The notes beneath the pieces were generated by a model. The model was not told the DNA's origin. It searched no databases and was given only the letters and a program-made list of their open reading frames with translations. Below are positions 54,553 to 62,109 of a stretch of 64,000 nucleotides of DNA, piece after piece. The first letter of the stretch is position 1, and every line of letters begins with the position of its first letter. The translations under genes and the position numbers were made by a program. The DNA is from Catellatospora citrea (lineage in GTDB: Bacteria > Actinomycetota > Actinomycetes > Mycobacteriales > Micromonosporaceae): assembly GCF_003610235.1 (NCBI RefSeq), contig NZ_RAPR01000001.1, forward strand, positions 4,464,001 to 4,528,000, in the 5' to 3' direction.

Positions 54553-56952
54553 GTGCGAAAACTCATGGTGGGCCTGCTCACCGTGCCGCTGGGAATGGGT
54601 CTGAGCGTCGCGCTCAGCCCCAGTGCCGTTGCGGCTCCGGCGGCCAAGGCGCCCACTGCCACAGCCAGTACTGCGATCCCGTCCGACGAACTGCCCAACC
54701 CGCTGGAAGAGAAGCGGCGTGAGCTCCGCGAGCAGGCGCTCACGGGTGTGCTCACCGGGCAGATCTCGGCCGAACAGCGTGGCGCGAGCACCGTTGCCAA
54801 GGTCGGTCAGACCAACGGGGCGACCGCGCTCGGCGGCAAGGTCAACGGAAAGCTGTTCGGCAAGCGGAACCAGTACGTCGAGCTCGCCCGTGAGACGACG
54901 GACCGCGTGTTCGTCATCCTCGCCGAGTTCGGCAACGATCGTCACCCGAACTATCCCGACCAGGACACCGACCCGCTCACGCCGGGTCCGTCCCGGTTCG
55001 ACGGCCCGCTCGTGAACGAGATCGACGAGCCGAACCGGGCCGTCGACAACTCGACCAAGTGGCAGCCCGACTTCAGCGCGGACTACTTCCGCGACATGTA
55101 CTTCGGGACCGGCAACGGCGTCGAGTCGCTCAAGACCTACTACGAGGCCCAGTCCTCGGGTCGGTACAGCGTCGACGGCACCGTCACCGACTGGGTGAAG
55201 GTTCAGTACAACGAGGCTCGCTACGGCCGTTCCAACGGCGTCCCGTGCAGCGGCAACGTCTGCAACAACACGTGGGCGCTGGTCCGCGACGCCGCCAACC
55301 AGTGGGTTGCCGACCAGAAGGCGGCCGGTCGCACCGACGCGCAGATCGCGGCGGAGCTCGCCACGTTCGACGTGTGGGACCGGTACGACTTCGACGGCGA
55401 CGGCAACTTCAACGAGTCGGACGGCTACATCGACCACTTCCAGATCGTCCACGCCGGCGGCGACCAGGCCGACGGTGACCCGTTCCAGGGTGAGGACGCC
55501 ATCTGGAGCCACCGCTGGTACGCGTACGGGTGCGGCAACTGCAGCACCGGTCCGGCGAACAACCTGCTCGGCGGCACGCAGATCGGCACGAGTGGCCTGT
55601 GGATCGGCGACTACACCATCCAGCCCGAGAACGGCGGACGGAGTGTCTTCTTCCACGAGTACGGCCACGACCTCGGCCTGCCGGACGACTACAACGTCTC
55701 GAGCGGCGGCGACAACAACAACGAGCACTGGACCCTGATGGCGCAGAGCCGTCTGGGCGCCAAGGGCGAGAAGTGGATCGGCGACCGGGCGGGTGACCTC
55801 GGTGCGTGGAACAAGCTGCAGCTCGGCTGGCTCGACTACCAGTCCGTCAACGCCGGTCAGACCAAGCTGGTCAACCTCGGTCCGCAGGAGTACAACACGG
55901 CCAAGAAGCAGGCCATCGTCGTAAACCTGCCGAAGAAGACGGTCGTCACGCCGCTCGGCGCGCCGTTCGCCGGCCAGAAGCAGTACTTCTCCGGCAACGT
56001 CGACGACCTGAACGTGGCCATGACCCGCCAGTTCGACCTGACCGGACGGTCGTCCGCGGCGCTGTCGCTGAAGGGCCGGTACGCCATCGAGGCGGGCTTC
56101 GACTACCTCTACATCGAGGCCTCCACGAACGGCACCGACTGGACGGCGCTCAACGGCACCGTCAACGGTGCGAACTTCACCGTCGACGGCGCCGGTATCC
56201 CGGCGATCGAGGGCACCAGCAACAACGCCTGGGTGGACGTCAACGTTCCGCTCAACGCGTACGCCGGTGCCCCGGTCCAGGTGCGGTTCCACTACGTCAC
56301 CGACGGTGGCGTGTCCGAGGGCGGCTTCTTCGGCGACGCGATCACGGTGACGGCCGACGGCGCCGAGATCTTCGCCGACGGCGCCGAGGCCGACGCCGGC
56401 TGGACGCTCGACGGCTTCCAGGTCGTCGGTGCGACCAGCGAGAAGCAGTACGACCACTTCTACATCGCGGGTTACCGGTCGTACACCTCGTACGACAAGT
56501 ACCTGAAGACCGGTCCGTACTACTTCGGGTACAACCCGACGAACCCGGACAAGGTCGACCACTACGCGTACCAGGAGGGTCTGCTCATCTCCTACTGGGA
56601 CACGTCGTACGCGGACAACGACACGGGTGCCTTCGGCCACCCGGGCAGCGGCCGCAACATGATCATCGACGCCCACCCGGAGACCCTGTACCGCGTGCCC
56701 GGCACGCCGTGGCGCTCGCGCGTCCAGGTCTACGACGCGCCGTTCAGCCTCAACAAGGCTGACACGATCAAGCTGCACCACGATGGTGTCGAGTACACCA
56801 TCAAGGGCCAGAAGGCGCAGCCGCTGTTCGACGACACCAAGACCTACTGGTTCGCGAGCCTGGCGAACCACGGCGTGAAGCTGCCGGCGGTCGGTGTCCA
56901 GATGCGCGTCCTGCTGCAGAACGGCACGTCGATGGCGGTGCTGGTCTACTGA
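54553..56952 (+). CDS. Secreted immune inhibitor A-like metalloprotease (M6 family)
   Basis: The 799-residue preproprotein has a signal peptide (residues 1-28), a propeptide with EEKRRELREQALTG, and the M6 zinc site H368-E-Y-G-H372 in VFFHEYGHDLGLPDDY. A calcium-binding-like loop, DFDGDGNFNESDG, lies at about 279-291. The C-terminal half has the MAM-like beta-domain (about 500-640) usual for immune inhibitor A. Members degrade extracellular proteins, including antimicrobial peptides of insects. GTG 54553 follows CGGAGG. A strong terminator follows the stop. Confidence 0.92.
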   Translation: MRKLMVGLLTVPLGMGLSVALSPSAVAAPAAKAPTATASTAIPSDELPNPLEEKRRELREQALTGVLTGQISAEQRGASTVAKVGQTNGATALGGKVNGKLFGKRNQYVELARETTDRVFVILAEFGNDRHPNYPDQDTDPLTPGPSRFDGPLVNEIDEPNRAVDNSTKWQPDFSADYFRDMYFGTGNGVESLKTYYEAQSSGRYSVDGTVTDWVKVQYNEARYGRSNGVPCSGNVCNNTWALVRDAANQWVADQKAAGRTDAQIAAELATFDVWDRYDFDGDGNFNESDGYIDHFQIVHAGGDQADGDPFQGEDAIWSHRWYAYGCGNCSTGPANNLLGGTQIGTSGLWIGDYTIQPENGGRSVFFHEYGHDLGLPDDYNVSSGGDNNNEHWTLMAQSRLGAKGEKWIGDRAGDLGAWNKLQLGWLDYQSVNAGQTKLVNLGPQEYNTAKKQAIVVNLPKKTVVTPLGAPFAGQKQYFSGNVDDLNVAMTRQFDLTGRSSAALSLKGRYAIEAGFDYLYIEASTNGTDWTALNGTVNGANFTVDGAGIPAIEGTSNNAWVDVNVPLNAYAGAPVQVRFHYVTDGGVSEGGFFGDAITVTADGAEIFADGAEADAGWTLDGFQVVGATSEKQYDHFYIAGYRSYTSYDKYLKTGPYYFGYNPTNPDKVDHYAYQEGLLISYWDTSYADNDTGAFGHPGSGRNMIIDAHPETLYRVPGTPWRSRVQVYDAPFSLNKADTIKLHHDGVEYTIKGQKAQPLFDDTKTYWFASLANHGVKLPAVGVQMRVLLQNGTSMAVLVY

Positions 56953-56980
56953 CCGGCTAGCCGTTGATCGGTGAACGAGT

Positions 56981-57020
56981 GGTGCCCGGGGAGACGGTCC
57001 TCCCCGGGCACCATTTTCTT
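56981..57020 (+). terminator. Terminator after the M6 protease gene
   Basis: GGTGCCCGGGGAG (56981-56993) pairs perfectly with CTCCCCGGGCACC (57000-57012) across a 6-nt loop, followed by ATTTTCTT. It begins 29 nt after the stop. It is a strong intrinsic terminator. Confidence 0.85.
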
Positions 57021-57071
57021 CCGCTCCGTGCGCACGCCGCGGCGGTCGGAGCCGTGGCGAGGAGAACAACC

Positions 57072-57355
57072 ATGTTCCGAACCGCTGCCCTGCTCGCCTG
57101 CCTCGCCGCCACCACGTTCGTGGCGGGCTGCGGCGACAGCGTCGCACCGGCACCGGCGCCGGTTCCCGCGGCGGCACCGGCCCCTGCTACGGCCTGGTCA
57201 CCGACGACGAGCGGCGGTTCGCGCTCCACAGCACCGCGGGCACCGTTCTGAAAGAGGGCGACCTGGTGCGGGTGCAGTTCGCCCGCGTCACCCCGAAGAT
57301 CGACTGCGGCCCGGGCGTCAACGTCAGCATCGTCAAGGTGCAGCCCGTCGGCTGA
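57072..57355 (+). pseudogene. Small lipoprotein gene with an apparent frameshift
   Basis: ATG 57072 follows AGGAGAAC and encodes a lipoprotein signal with lipobox (LAATTFVAGC, Cys at residue 20), then an Ala/Pro linker. That frame ends at 57251 in text unlike protein (SPTTSGGSRS). Another frame takes over at about 57185 with coherent text, CYGLVTDDERRFALHSTAGT and EGDLVRVQFARVTPKIDCG, ending at 57355 just before a terminator. The frames differ by a one-base deletion (or two-base insertion) in the low-complexity linker (about 57140-57185). Joined, it would be a typical secreted lipoprotein of about 94 residues. Sequencing error, a true pseudogene or phase switching are all possible. Confidence 0.65.
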
Positions 57356-57377
57356 CCTGGCGCAGCACTGCTCGGGC

Positions 57378-57410
57378 AAGGGCCTACCCGCGAGGGCAGG
57401 CCCTTTCTCG
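57378..57410 (+). terminator. Terminator after the lipoprotein gene
   Basis: AAGGGCCT (57378-57385) pairs with AGGCCCTT (57398-57405) and is followed by TCTCGT. It starts 23 nt after the restored-frame stop at 57355, which supports that stop as the true gene end. Confidence 0.65.
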
Positions 57411-57502
57411 TATGCGGCGGAGCTGCGGTCCGTTATGGAGCGGTTACCGAACCGGTCGGAAATCTCCAGAGAGGGCCCCTAGGGTACGTGCATAAATGGA
57501 AA

Positions 57503-57525
57503 TGCGTGCCATTCCCTGGCACGCA
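57503..57525. promoter_or_regulatory. Perfect 9-bp inverted repeat before the haloperoxidase-like gene
   Basis: TGCGTGCCA (57503-57511) and TGGCACGCA (57517-57525) flank TTCCC. The repeat ends 5 nt before the GGGGAGG ribosome site of the gene at 57543. It may be an operator or a 5'-UTR hairpin. Confidence 0.4.
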
Positions 57526-57542
57526 CAACGGGGAGGTACGAC

Positions 57543-59054
57543 GTGAAACGGCTGCGAAGCCGGGGGCTGCTTGCTGCCCTCACACTGGTCACCGCGGTGG
57601 TAGGCGCCGGAATCGGCCCGGGCCGGGCGGCATACGCGGCACCGCCCGCGGACCACACGATCTACTGGAACCAGGTGCTCCTGCGCACCTACCGCGAGGT
57701 CGGTGGCGCACCCGGCCCGCTGGCCAGGGCGGGGGCGATGATGCACGCCGCCATGTGGGACGCGGCCAACTCGGCCCGGTGCCGCCCGGGTGCCACCGCC
57801 AATCCGCCGCTGGACACCTGCCTCGGCAAGAAATACCTGGTCAACGTCACCACGGTGAAGTACACCGGCGCGCCCGCACCGGTGATGGACACCGCGATCG
57901 ACTACGCGGCGGTCACGGTGCTGCGCGCCCTCTACCCGGCGAGGAGTTTCGACGCCGACCTGGCCACCGCCCAGCAGGGCGTCGGCGCCGACAACAACCA
58001 GAAGGAAGCCGTCTACATCGGGCAGCAGGCCGCCGCGGCGATGAAGACGGCACGCGCCGCCGACGGAACTGGCGACACCACGCCGTACCCCGACGGCACC
58101 GTGCCCGGGGCGTGGCGCAACACCGGCTCCGGTGCGGCCGCGACGCCTCAGTGGGGTGGGGTCACCCCCTTCAGCCTGACCTCCGGCGCGCAGTTCCGCC
58201 CGCAGCTGCCCCTGGGCTACCCGGACTACGCCGGCCTGCTCGCCAGCCCCGGCTACGCGGCGCAGGTGAACGAGGTCAAGAGCTACGGCTCGGCCGCCTC
58301 GACCACGCGGACCGCGGACCAGACCCAGCTGGCCTGGTTCTGGGCGAACGACCTCGACGGCACGTACAAGCCGCCGGGTCAGCTCTTCGCCCACACGGCC
58401 ATCCTGGCCCAGCTCCGAGGGCTGTCGACGGCCTCGAACGTGCGGCTGTTCGCCCTGGTGGCGATCGCCATGGCCGACGCGGGCGTCGCCTCCTGGGACG
58501 CGAAGTACCGCACGGCGGTCGACCTGTGGCGGCCCGAGTCGGCGGTGCGGCTGGCCGACACCGACGGCAACGCCGCGACCGAGGCCGACCCGGCATGGCA
58601 GCCGCTGTCGGCGACCGCCGCCGGAGCGCACTTCAGCCCGCCGTTCCCGGCCTACATCTCGGGCCACGCCACCTTCGCCGGCGCCTGGGCCGGCGTGATG
58701 CAGGCCTACCTCGGCACGGACGCGGTGACCTGGACCGCCACCACCGAGGACCCCCATGCGCTCGGGGTGACCCGCACGTTCACCAGCATCTCGGCGGCTG
58801 CCACCGAGAACGCGCTGAGCCGGATCTACCTGGGCGTGCACTACCGGATGGACGCCGACCAGGGCCTGGCGACCGGTGCGAGCGTGGCGGCCCACGTCTA
58901 CGGGCACGAGCTCACCCGGTGGCAGCAGTACGGCCTCTACAGCGACCTCGGCGCCTGCACCGGCACCGGGGCCGACCTGGTGCTGCAGGGGCAGTACGAG
59001 GAGTACAAGTGTGTCGTCAACGTCAACGAGACGGCGATGCTGTACGTGCGGTGA
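57543..59054 (+). CDS. Secreted vanadium-dependent haloperoxidase / PAP2-type protein
   Basis: The 503-residue protein has a signal peptide (to about residue 33). The vanadate or phosphate pocket common to vanadium haloperoxidases and PAP2 phosphatases follows: K321, R330-P331, S373-G-H375 in YISGHATFAG, and R427 with H433 in SRIYLGVHYRMDA. The first element is spaced K-x8-R-P here, not the usual K-x6-R-P. GTG 57543 has GGGGAGGT. Halogenation or phosphatase activity cannot be separated by sequence alone. A shared terminator lies at the 3' end. Confidence 0.82.
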   Translation: MKRLRSRGLLAALTLVTAVVGAGIGPGRAAYAAPPADHTIYWNQVLLRTYREVGGAPGPLARAGAMMHAAMWDAANSARCRPGATANPPLDTCLGKKYLVNVTTVKYTGAPAPVMDTAIDYAAVTVLRALYPARSFDADLATAQQGVGADNNQKEAVYIGQQAAAAMKTARAADGTGDTTPYPDGTVPGAWRNTGSGAAATPQWGGVTPFSLTSGAQFRPQLPLGYPDYAGLLASPGYAAQVNEVKSYGSAASTTRTADQTQLAWFWANDLDGTYKPPGQLFAHTAILAQLRGLSTASNVRLFALVAIAMADAGVASWDAKYRTAVDLWRPESAVRLADTDGNAATEADPAWQPLSATAAGAHFSPPFPAYISGHATFAGAWAGVMQAYLGTDAVTWTATTEDPHALGVTRTFTSISAAATENALSRIYLGVHYRMDADQGLATGASVAAHVYGHELTRWQQYGLYSDLGACTGTGADLVLQGQYEEYKCVVNVNETAMLYVR

Positions 59055-59070
59055 CGGTGCTGGACCGAAG

Positions 59071-59102
59071 CAGGGGCGGCCCGCACGAGCGGGCCGCCCC
59101 TG
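59071..59102. terminator. Bidirectional terminator between convergent genes
   Basis: CAGGGGCGGCCCG (59071-59083) and its exact complement (59090-59102) form a 13-bp stem with a 6-nt loop. It lies 16 nt after the haloperoxidase stop and 24 nt after the opposing gene's stop. Confidence 0.8.
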
Positions 59103-59126
59103 GCGATGCGAGGGTTCGGTGGACGG

Positions 59127-59696
59127 TCACGGGCAGCCGGGGCACACGGGCCCGATGGGCACCCAGCTCCGGAACATGTCCACGACCGGGAGAGCCGCCA
59201 CCAGCGGCGAGTCCACCGGTAGCGGGCCTTCGACGACGGGCCGCGCGACGTCGTCGACGGTGACCCAACCGATGGACACGCAGGCGAGGCGGATCGTCTC
59301 GCTGGTGAGCAGGCATGCCGCGTGTTCGCCGGGCTTGACCGGGACGCGCTTCTGATATGGCTGGGTCGCCTGGTCGGAAAGCTGGTACGCGGCCGCGTCG
59401 CCGACCGCCGTTGTGGCGCTGTACGTCGCCACGCCGAAGGCCTGCAGGGGCTCGGGCCGCAGACATGGCGTGATCGTGCCGATCAGCTCGAGATCGCTCC
59501 CGGTGGCGCTCTGCAGCACGTTGACCGTGTCGATCGTTCCCGTGCTGGCGGAGATTGCGAAACAGTCGTACAGCCACATGTAGTACGAGGGCCTCATCCC
59601 CGGCGGGCGGGCGTACGCGGTGGTGGCCGGCATCGACCAGGTGGCCATGACGGCAGCGACAGCGGCCAGTGCAGCGGTGCGGATCAACCTTCTCAT
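59127..59696 (-). CDS. Small secreted Cys-rich protein of unknown function
   Basis: The 189-residue protein has a signal peptide (MRRLIRTAALAAVAAVM, to about residue 30). The mature part has six cysteines (in LYDCF, TPCLR, AACLL, LACVS, VCPGCP) and is otherwise Thr/Val-rich, which suggests a disulfide-bonded extracellular beta protein. GAGGAA precedes ATG 59696; the extension to 59840 is rejected. I do not recognise it. Confidence 0.72.
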   Translation of the reverse strand: MRRLIRTAALAAVAAVMATWSMPATTAYARPPGMRPSYYMWLYDCFAISASTGTIDTVNVLQSATGSDLELIGTITPCLRPEPLQAFGVATYSATTAVGDAAAYQLSDQATQPYQKRVPVKPGEHAACLLTSETIRLACVSIGWVTVDDVARPVVEGPLPVDSPLVAALPVVDMFRSWVPIGPVCPGCP

Positions 59697-59863
59697 GTCA
59701 CATTCCTCTTCAGGTGCAGGGCGGGACTCACAGAGGGGTGGGGCCGGATGGCCTCGGCGATGAGGATGCGCACCCGCGAGCGCGAGGAAACAGGCAGCGG
59801 TCGAGCGGGGGCGGGTCCGGACGGTCGGTCGCACCTTCACCGTTTCTGCTGTGCTTCGGGTCT

Positions 59864-60901
59864 TTACGGTGTCGCGGCCTCGCCGGACGCCTGCCGTGCC
59901 GCCTCGGCGCCCAGCCGCAGACCCAGCTGGAACCGGTTGATCACGTCGTACCTGTCCATGAGAGAGGACAGGGTGTAGGCGATGGTGCGAACGCTGATGT
60001 CGAGCTTCGTCGCGATGGCAGCGTCGGTGTAGCCCCAGGCCAGCATGACCACGACCGTGCTCTCACGGGGACTCAGGCTCGCCGGCGGAGTCCAGTCGCG
60101 GCCCGGGTCATCTGCGAGACCCCAGCCCTGTAGGAAAAGGGCGGTGAGCTCGGCGACCAGCTCTGGCGCGGTGACCTCCCACATGCCGTGCGAGGGATCG
60201 AGGGGCTTCTTGCGGACGAGAGCAGTGGCGCGGTCGACGACGATGAGCCTGCCCGGGAGTTCGGGGAGTTCCCGGTACTGCATGCCGTAGTTGCGCATCT
60301 CCTCGCCGTACCAGCCGGACTCGTCGTCCTCGGACGCCGGCACGCCGAGGTTGAGCGCCGTGATCCCGCTAGCGACGATCTTGCGACCGATCGGCGCGGC
60401 AGCCTTGATCGCCGTCGCGCTGTATGCCGACTCCGGATTCATGGACAGCACTTCGTGCCGTCCCGCCTCGTTGAGCTCGGCTATCCGCGAAGCAGCCTGG
60501 ATTCCTGGCGACAGGGGGCGGGCCCCGCTGGCGACGACGCGCAGCGGGTCGGTGATGAGGTCGGGGGACGCCATCCGCGACTGCCGCCGTTCCAGCCGCT
60601 GCCGGGCCTGCGCATGATGGCGGTGCCGATCCCGCAGCAGAGACACCACGTGCGCGGGCGCCCGGCTGGACCACACCCGTTCGTCGCGGCCGATCTCGGT
60701 CAGAGCTCGGTCCGGCACGGCCGCGCCGAGCGCGGTCAGTTCGTCGAGCGCACTGCGGACCTGCCGCGCGCGCATCTCGAGTGAGCGGCTGATGCTGTCC
60801 ACGGACCACGGCCCGAAGGCGATGAGAGTCCGGTAGACGAGGTCTGCCTGCGGAGAGACTCCCCACTTCATCAGTGAGGGCACCACCTGTGTCTGGAGCA
60901 T
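59864..60901 (-). CDS. LuxR-type transcriptional regulator (intact copy)
   Basis: The 345-residue protein has an N-terminal region of TrmB-like layout (a winged helix near residues 20-70, then a phospholipase-D-like or sensor fold) and a C-terminal LuxR helix-turn-helix, LSPRESTVVVMLAWGYTDAA, at about 275-330. Similar regulators control secondary metabolism and exported proteins in actinomycetes. GGGGAGG lies before ATG 60901. A composite inverted-repeat element lies about 100 nt upstream and recurs twice further upstream. The next gene copy is decayed. Confidence 0.82.
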   Translation of the reverse strand: MLQTQVVPSLMKWGVSPQADLVYRTLIAFGPWSVDSISRSLEMRARQVRSALDELTALGAAVPDRALTEIGRDERVWSSRAPAHVVSLLRDRHRHHAQARQRLERRQSRMASPDLITDPLRVVASGARPLSPGIQAASRIAELNEAGRHEVLSMNPESAYSATAIKAAAPIGRKIVASGITALNLGVPASEDDESGWYGEEMRNYGMQYRELPELPGRLIVVDRATALVRKKPLDPSHGMWEVTAPELVAELTALFLQGWGLADDPGRDWTPPASLSPRESTVVVMLAWGYTDAAIATKLDISVRTIAYTLSSLMDRYDVINRFQLGLRLGAEAARQASGEAATP

Positions 60902-61003
60902 GAAAAGGCCTCCCCGTGTCAGCCATGCCGGCGCGGGACGACCCTGCCGCACAAGAGAAACGTAGACAGTGGGATCAAGGCGGAACAGGCCCCGTCTGTC
61001 CGA

Positions 61004-61038
61004 TTGCATGTCCCTGCAATCGGCGTTACCGATCATGG
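61004..61038 (-). promoter_or_regulatory. Composite inverted-repeat element, copy 1 (upstream of the intact LuxR gene)
   Basis: On the plus strand: TTGCA, 6 nt, TGCAA, 10 nt, CGATCATGG. The dyad is ATTGCA/TGCAAT at 61003-61020. It lies about 103 nt before the LuxR ATG. The same layout with identical spacing recurs at 61556 and 61900, so it is unlikely to be chance. Regulator binding is inferred. Confidence 0.6.
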
Positions 61039-61096
61039 TTGGCGCCGAACCGCGGACGATCAGTCGACCGGCTGTGGCCCACTTCGGCTGGAGGGC

Positions 61097-61404
61097 CTAA
61101 TCGGGCTCGTCGTCGTCCGATTCCTCGGCGTCCGGGTGCGCCGACGCGTCGGCACCCAGTCGCAGGCCGAGCTGGAATCGGGTGGAGACGCCGAACCGCT
61201 CCATGAGCGAGGAGAGTGTGTAGGCGATCGTGCGTACGCTGAGGTCGAGCTTCGCCGCGATGGCAGCGTCGGTGTAGCCCTTGGCCAGCAGCACCACGAT
61301 CATGCGCTCTCGTGGTGTCAGGTTCATCGGTGTGTCCAATCACGGCCCTGGTCGTCGGCGATGTCCCAGCGCCGCGGGAAGAGGGCCGTGAACCCGCCCG
61401 TCAC
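61097..61404 (-). pseudogene. Decayed LuxR-type regulator copy (C-terminal part)
   Basis: An 80-residue frame (TTG 61339) encodes an almost perfect copy of the neighbouring LuxR helix-turn-helix (LTPRERMIVVLLAKGYTDAA and on). Upstream, from 61404, another frame reads GFTALFPRRWDIADDQGRDWT, which aligns with the intact gene's LTALFLQGWGLADDPGRDWT. A net frameshift of two nt near 61335 separates them. About 250 residues of the N-terminal region are deleted. Further upstream, nucleotides resembling the intact gene's leader persist, including CACGGGGAGGCCT (about 61459-61471). The HTH itself is undamaged and could still be made. Confidence 0.72.
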
Positions 61405-61555
61405 ATTCCGTCAGGCCTCGGCGGGCATGCCGAGGCCTGGGTTCGTGACCGGTGCGCAGGCCTCCCCGTGGCAGCTGTTCCGGCAGGGGTGACGCCCGGC
61501 CGGACAGGAGAAACCTAGTCATGCCGCACGGCGCCGAACAGTGCTTCGGGCGCGA

Positions 61556-61590
61556 TTGCACCTTTCTGCAACCGCCGATGGCGATCTTGG
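61556..61590 (-). promoter_or_regulatory. Composite inverted-repeat element, copy 2
   Basis: Plus strand: TTGCA (61556-61560), 6 nt, TGCAA (61567-61571), 10 nt, CGATCTTGG (61582-61590). It lies upstream of the decayed LuxR copy at the position expected for its promoter region. Confidence 0.6.
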
Positions 61591-61781
61591 GTAACCGCCG
61601 GAGCGCCTCCTAGGCTCAGCGACACGAGCTGGTTCCGCAAGGGCCAGGCCGGCCCACACCGGGCGCAGCGAGCGGTGGTGCACCGACTGGCGGTCGCGTC
61701 CGCGGGTCGTCGCGTACGTGCGTGCGCGCAGGAGCGGTCCGCTCCGGCAAGCACGGGGGACCACGTTCCGGCGACGGGGAC

Positions 61782-61813
61782 AGAGGGCGACCGCCCAACG
61801 GCGGTCGCCCTCT
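61782..61813 (-). terminator. Perfect 14-bp hairpin downstream of element 3
   Basis: AGAGGGCGACCGCC (61782-61795) pairs with GGCGGTCGCCCTCT (61800-61813) with a CAAC loop. It lies about 90 nt downstream of element 3 in the minus direction. It has terminator strength but follows no visible gene. Confidence 0.6.
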
Positions 61814-61899
61814 CCTGTCTGCGGGATCAGCCGTCGCCCGCCGTGACGTGCGGTGGCGTGCTCCTGTGCCGCGCGGAGGAGCCGGCAAGCCGCCCGCGG

Positions 61900-61934
61900 T
61901 TGCATACTTCTGCAATCCGCAGTTTCGATCTTGG
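61900..61934 (-). promoter_or_regulatory. Composite inverted-repeat element, copy 3
   Basis: Plus strand: TTGCA (61900-61904), 6 nt, TGCAA (61911-61915), 10 nt, CGATCTTGG (61926-61934). Sequence similarity to copy 2 continues beyond it, with TCTCAGCG-like text near 61967-61974 matching CTCAGCG near 61615-61621. No LuxR gene remains beside it. Confidence 0.6.
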
Positions 61935-62055
61935 AAGCGCGGAAGCGGCCTTCTATGTTCTTCTCAGCGCCATCGCGAGACACGGCGCACGTGCGTGACG
62001 GTGCGGGCCGATGACGGCCCGACCGTGACGGGGGACCGCGTGCGCGTGGCACGAG

Positions 62056-62095
62056 AGAGGGGCGGCGGCCGGTGTGGACCGGCTGCCGCCCCTCT
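62056..62095. terminator. Large hairpin terminator of acsA
   Basis: Arms of 18 nt (62056-62073, 62078-62095) pair with one G-T position around a GTGG loop. The hairpin starts 15 nt after the acsA stop on the minus strand and can also stop plus-strand transcripts. Confidence 0.75.
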
Positions 62096-62109
62096 GTCGT
62101 CGTACCGGG

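Larger units (their letters stand above)
61405..62109. other. Non-coding region with repeated LuxR upstream sequences
   Basis: No convincing gene is seen in these 705 nt. It holds the leader remnant of the decayed LuxR copy, elements 2 and 3, a 14-bp hairpin at 61782-61813 and a large hairpin at 62056-62095. Open frames here lack ribosome sites and protein-like text. Confidence 0.6.

Noticed and set aside
61519..62052. A 177-codon minus-strand frame spanning elements 2 and 3
   Set aside because: It is Arg-rich with no ribosome site, and its in-frame ATG falls inside the inverted repeat, so it is not supported as a gene.
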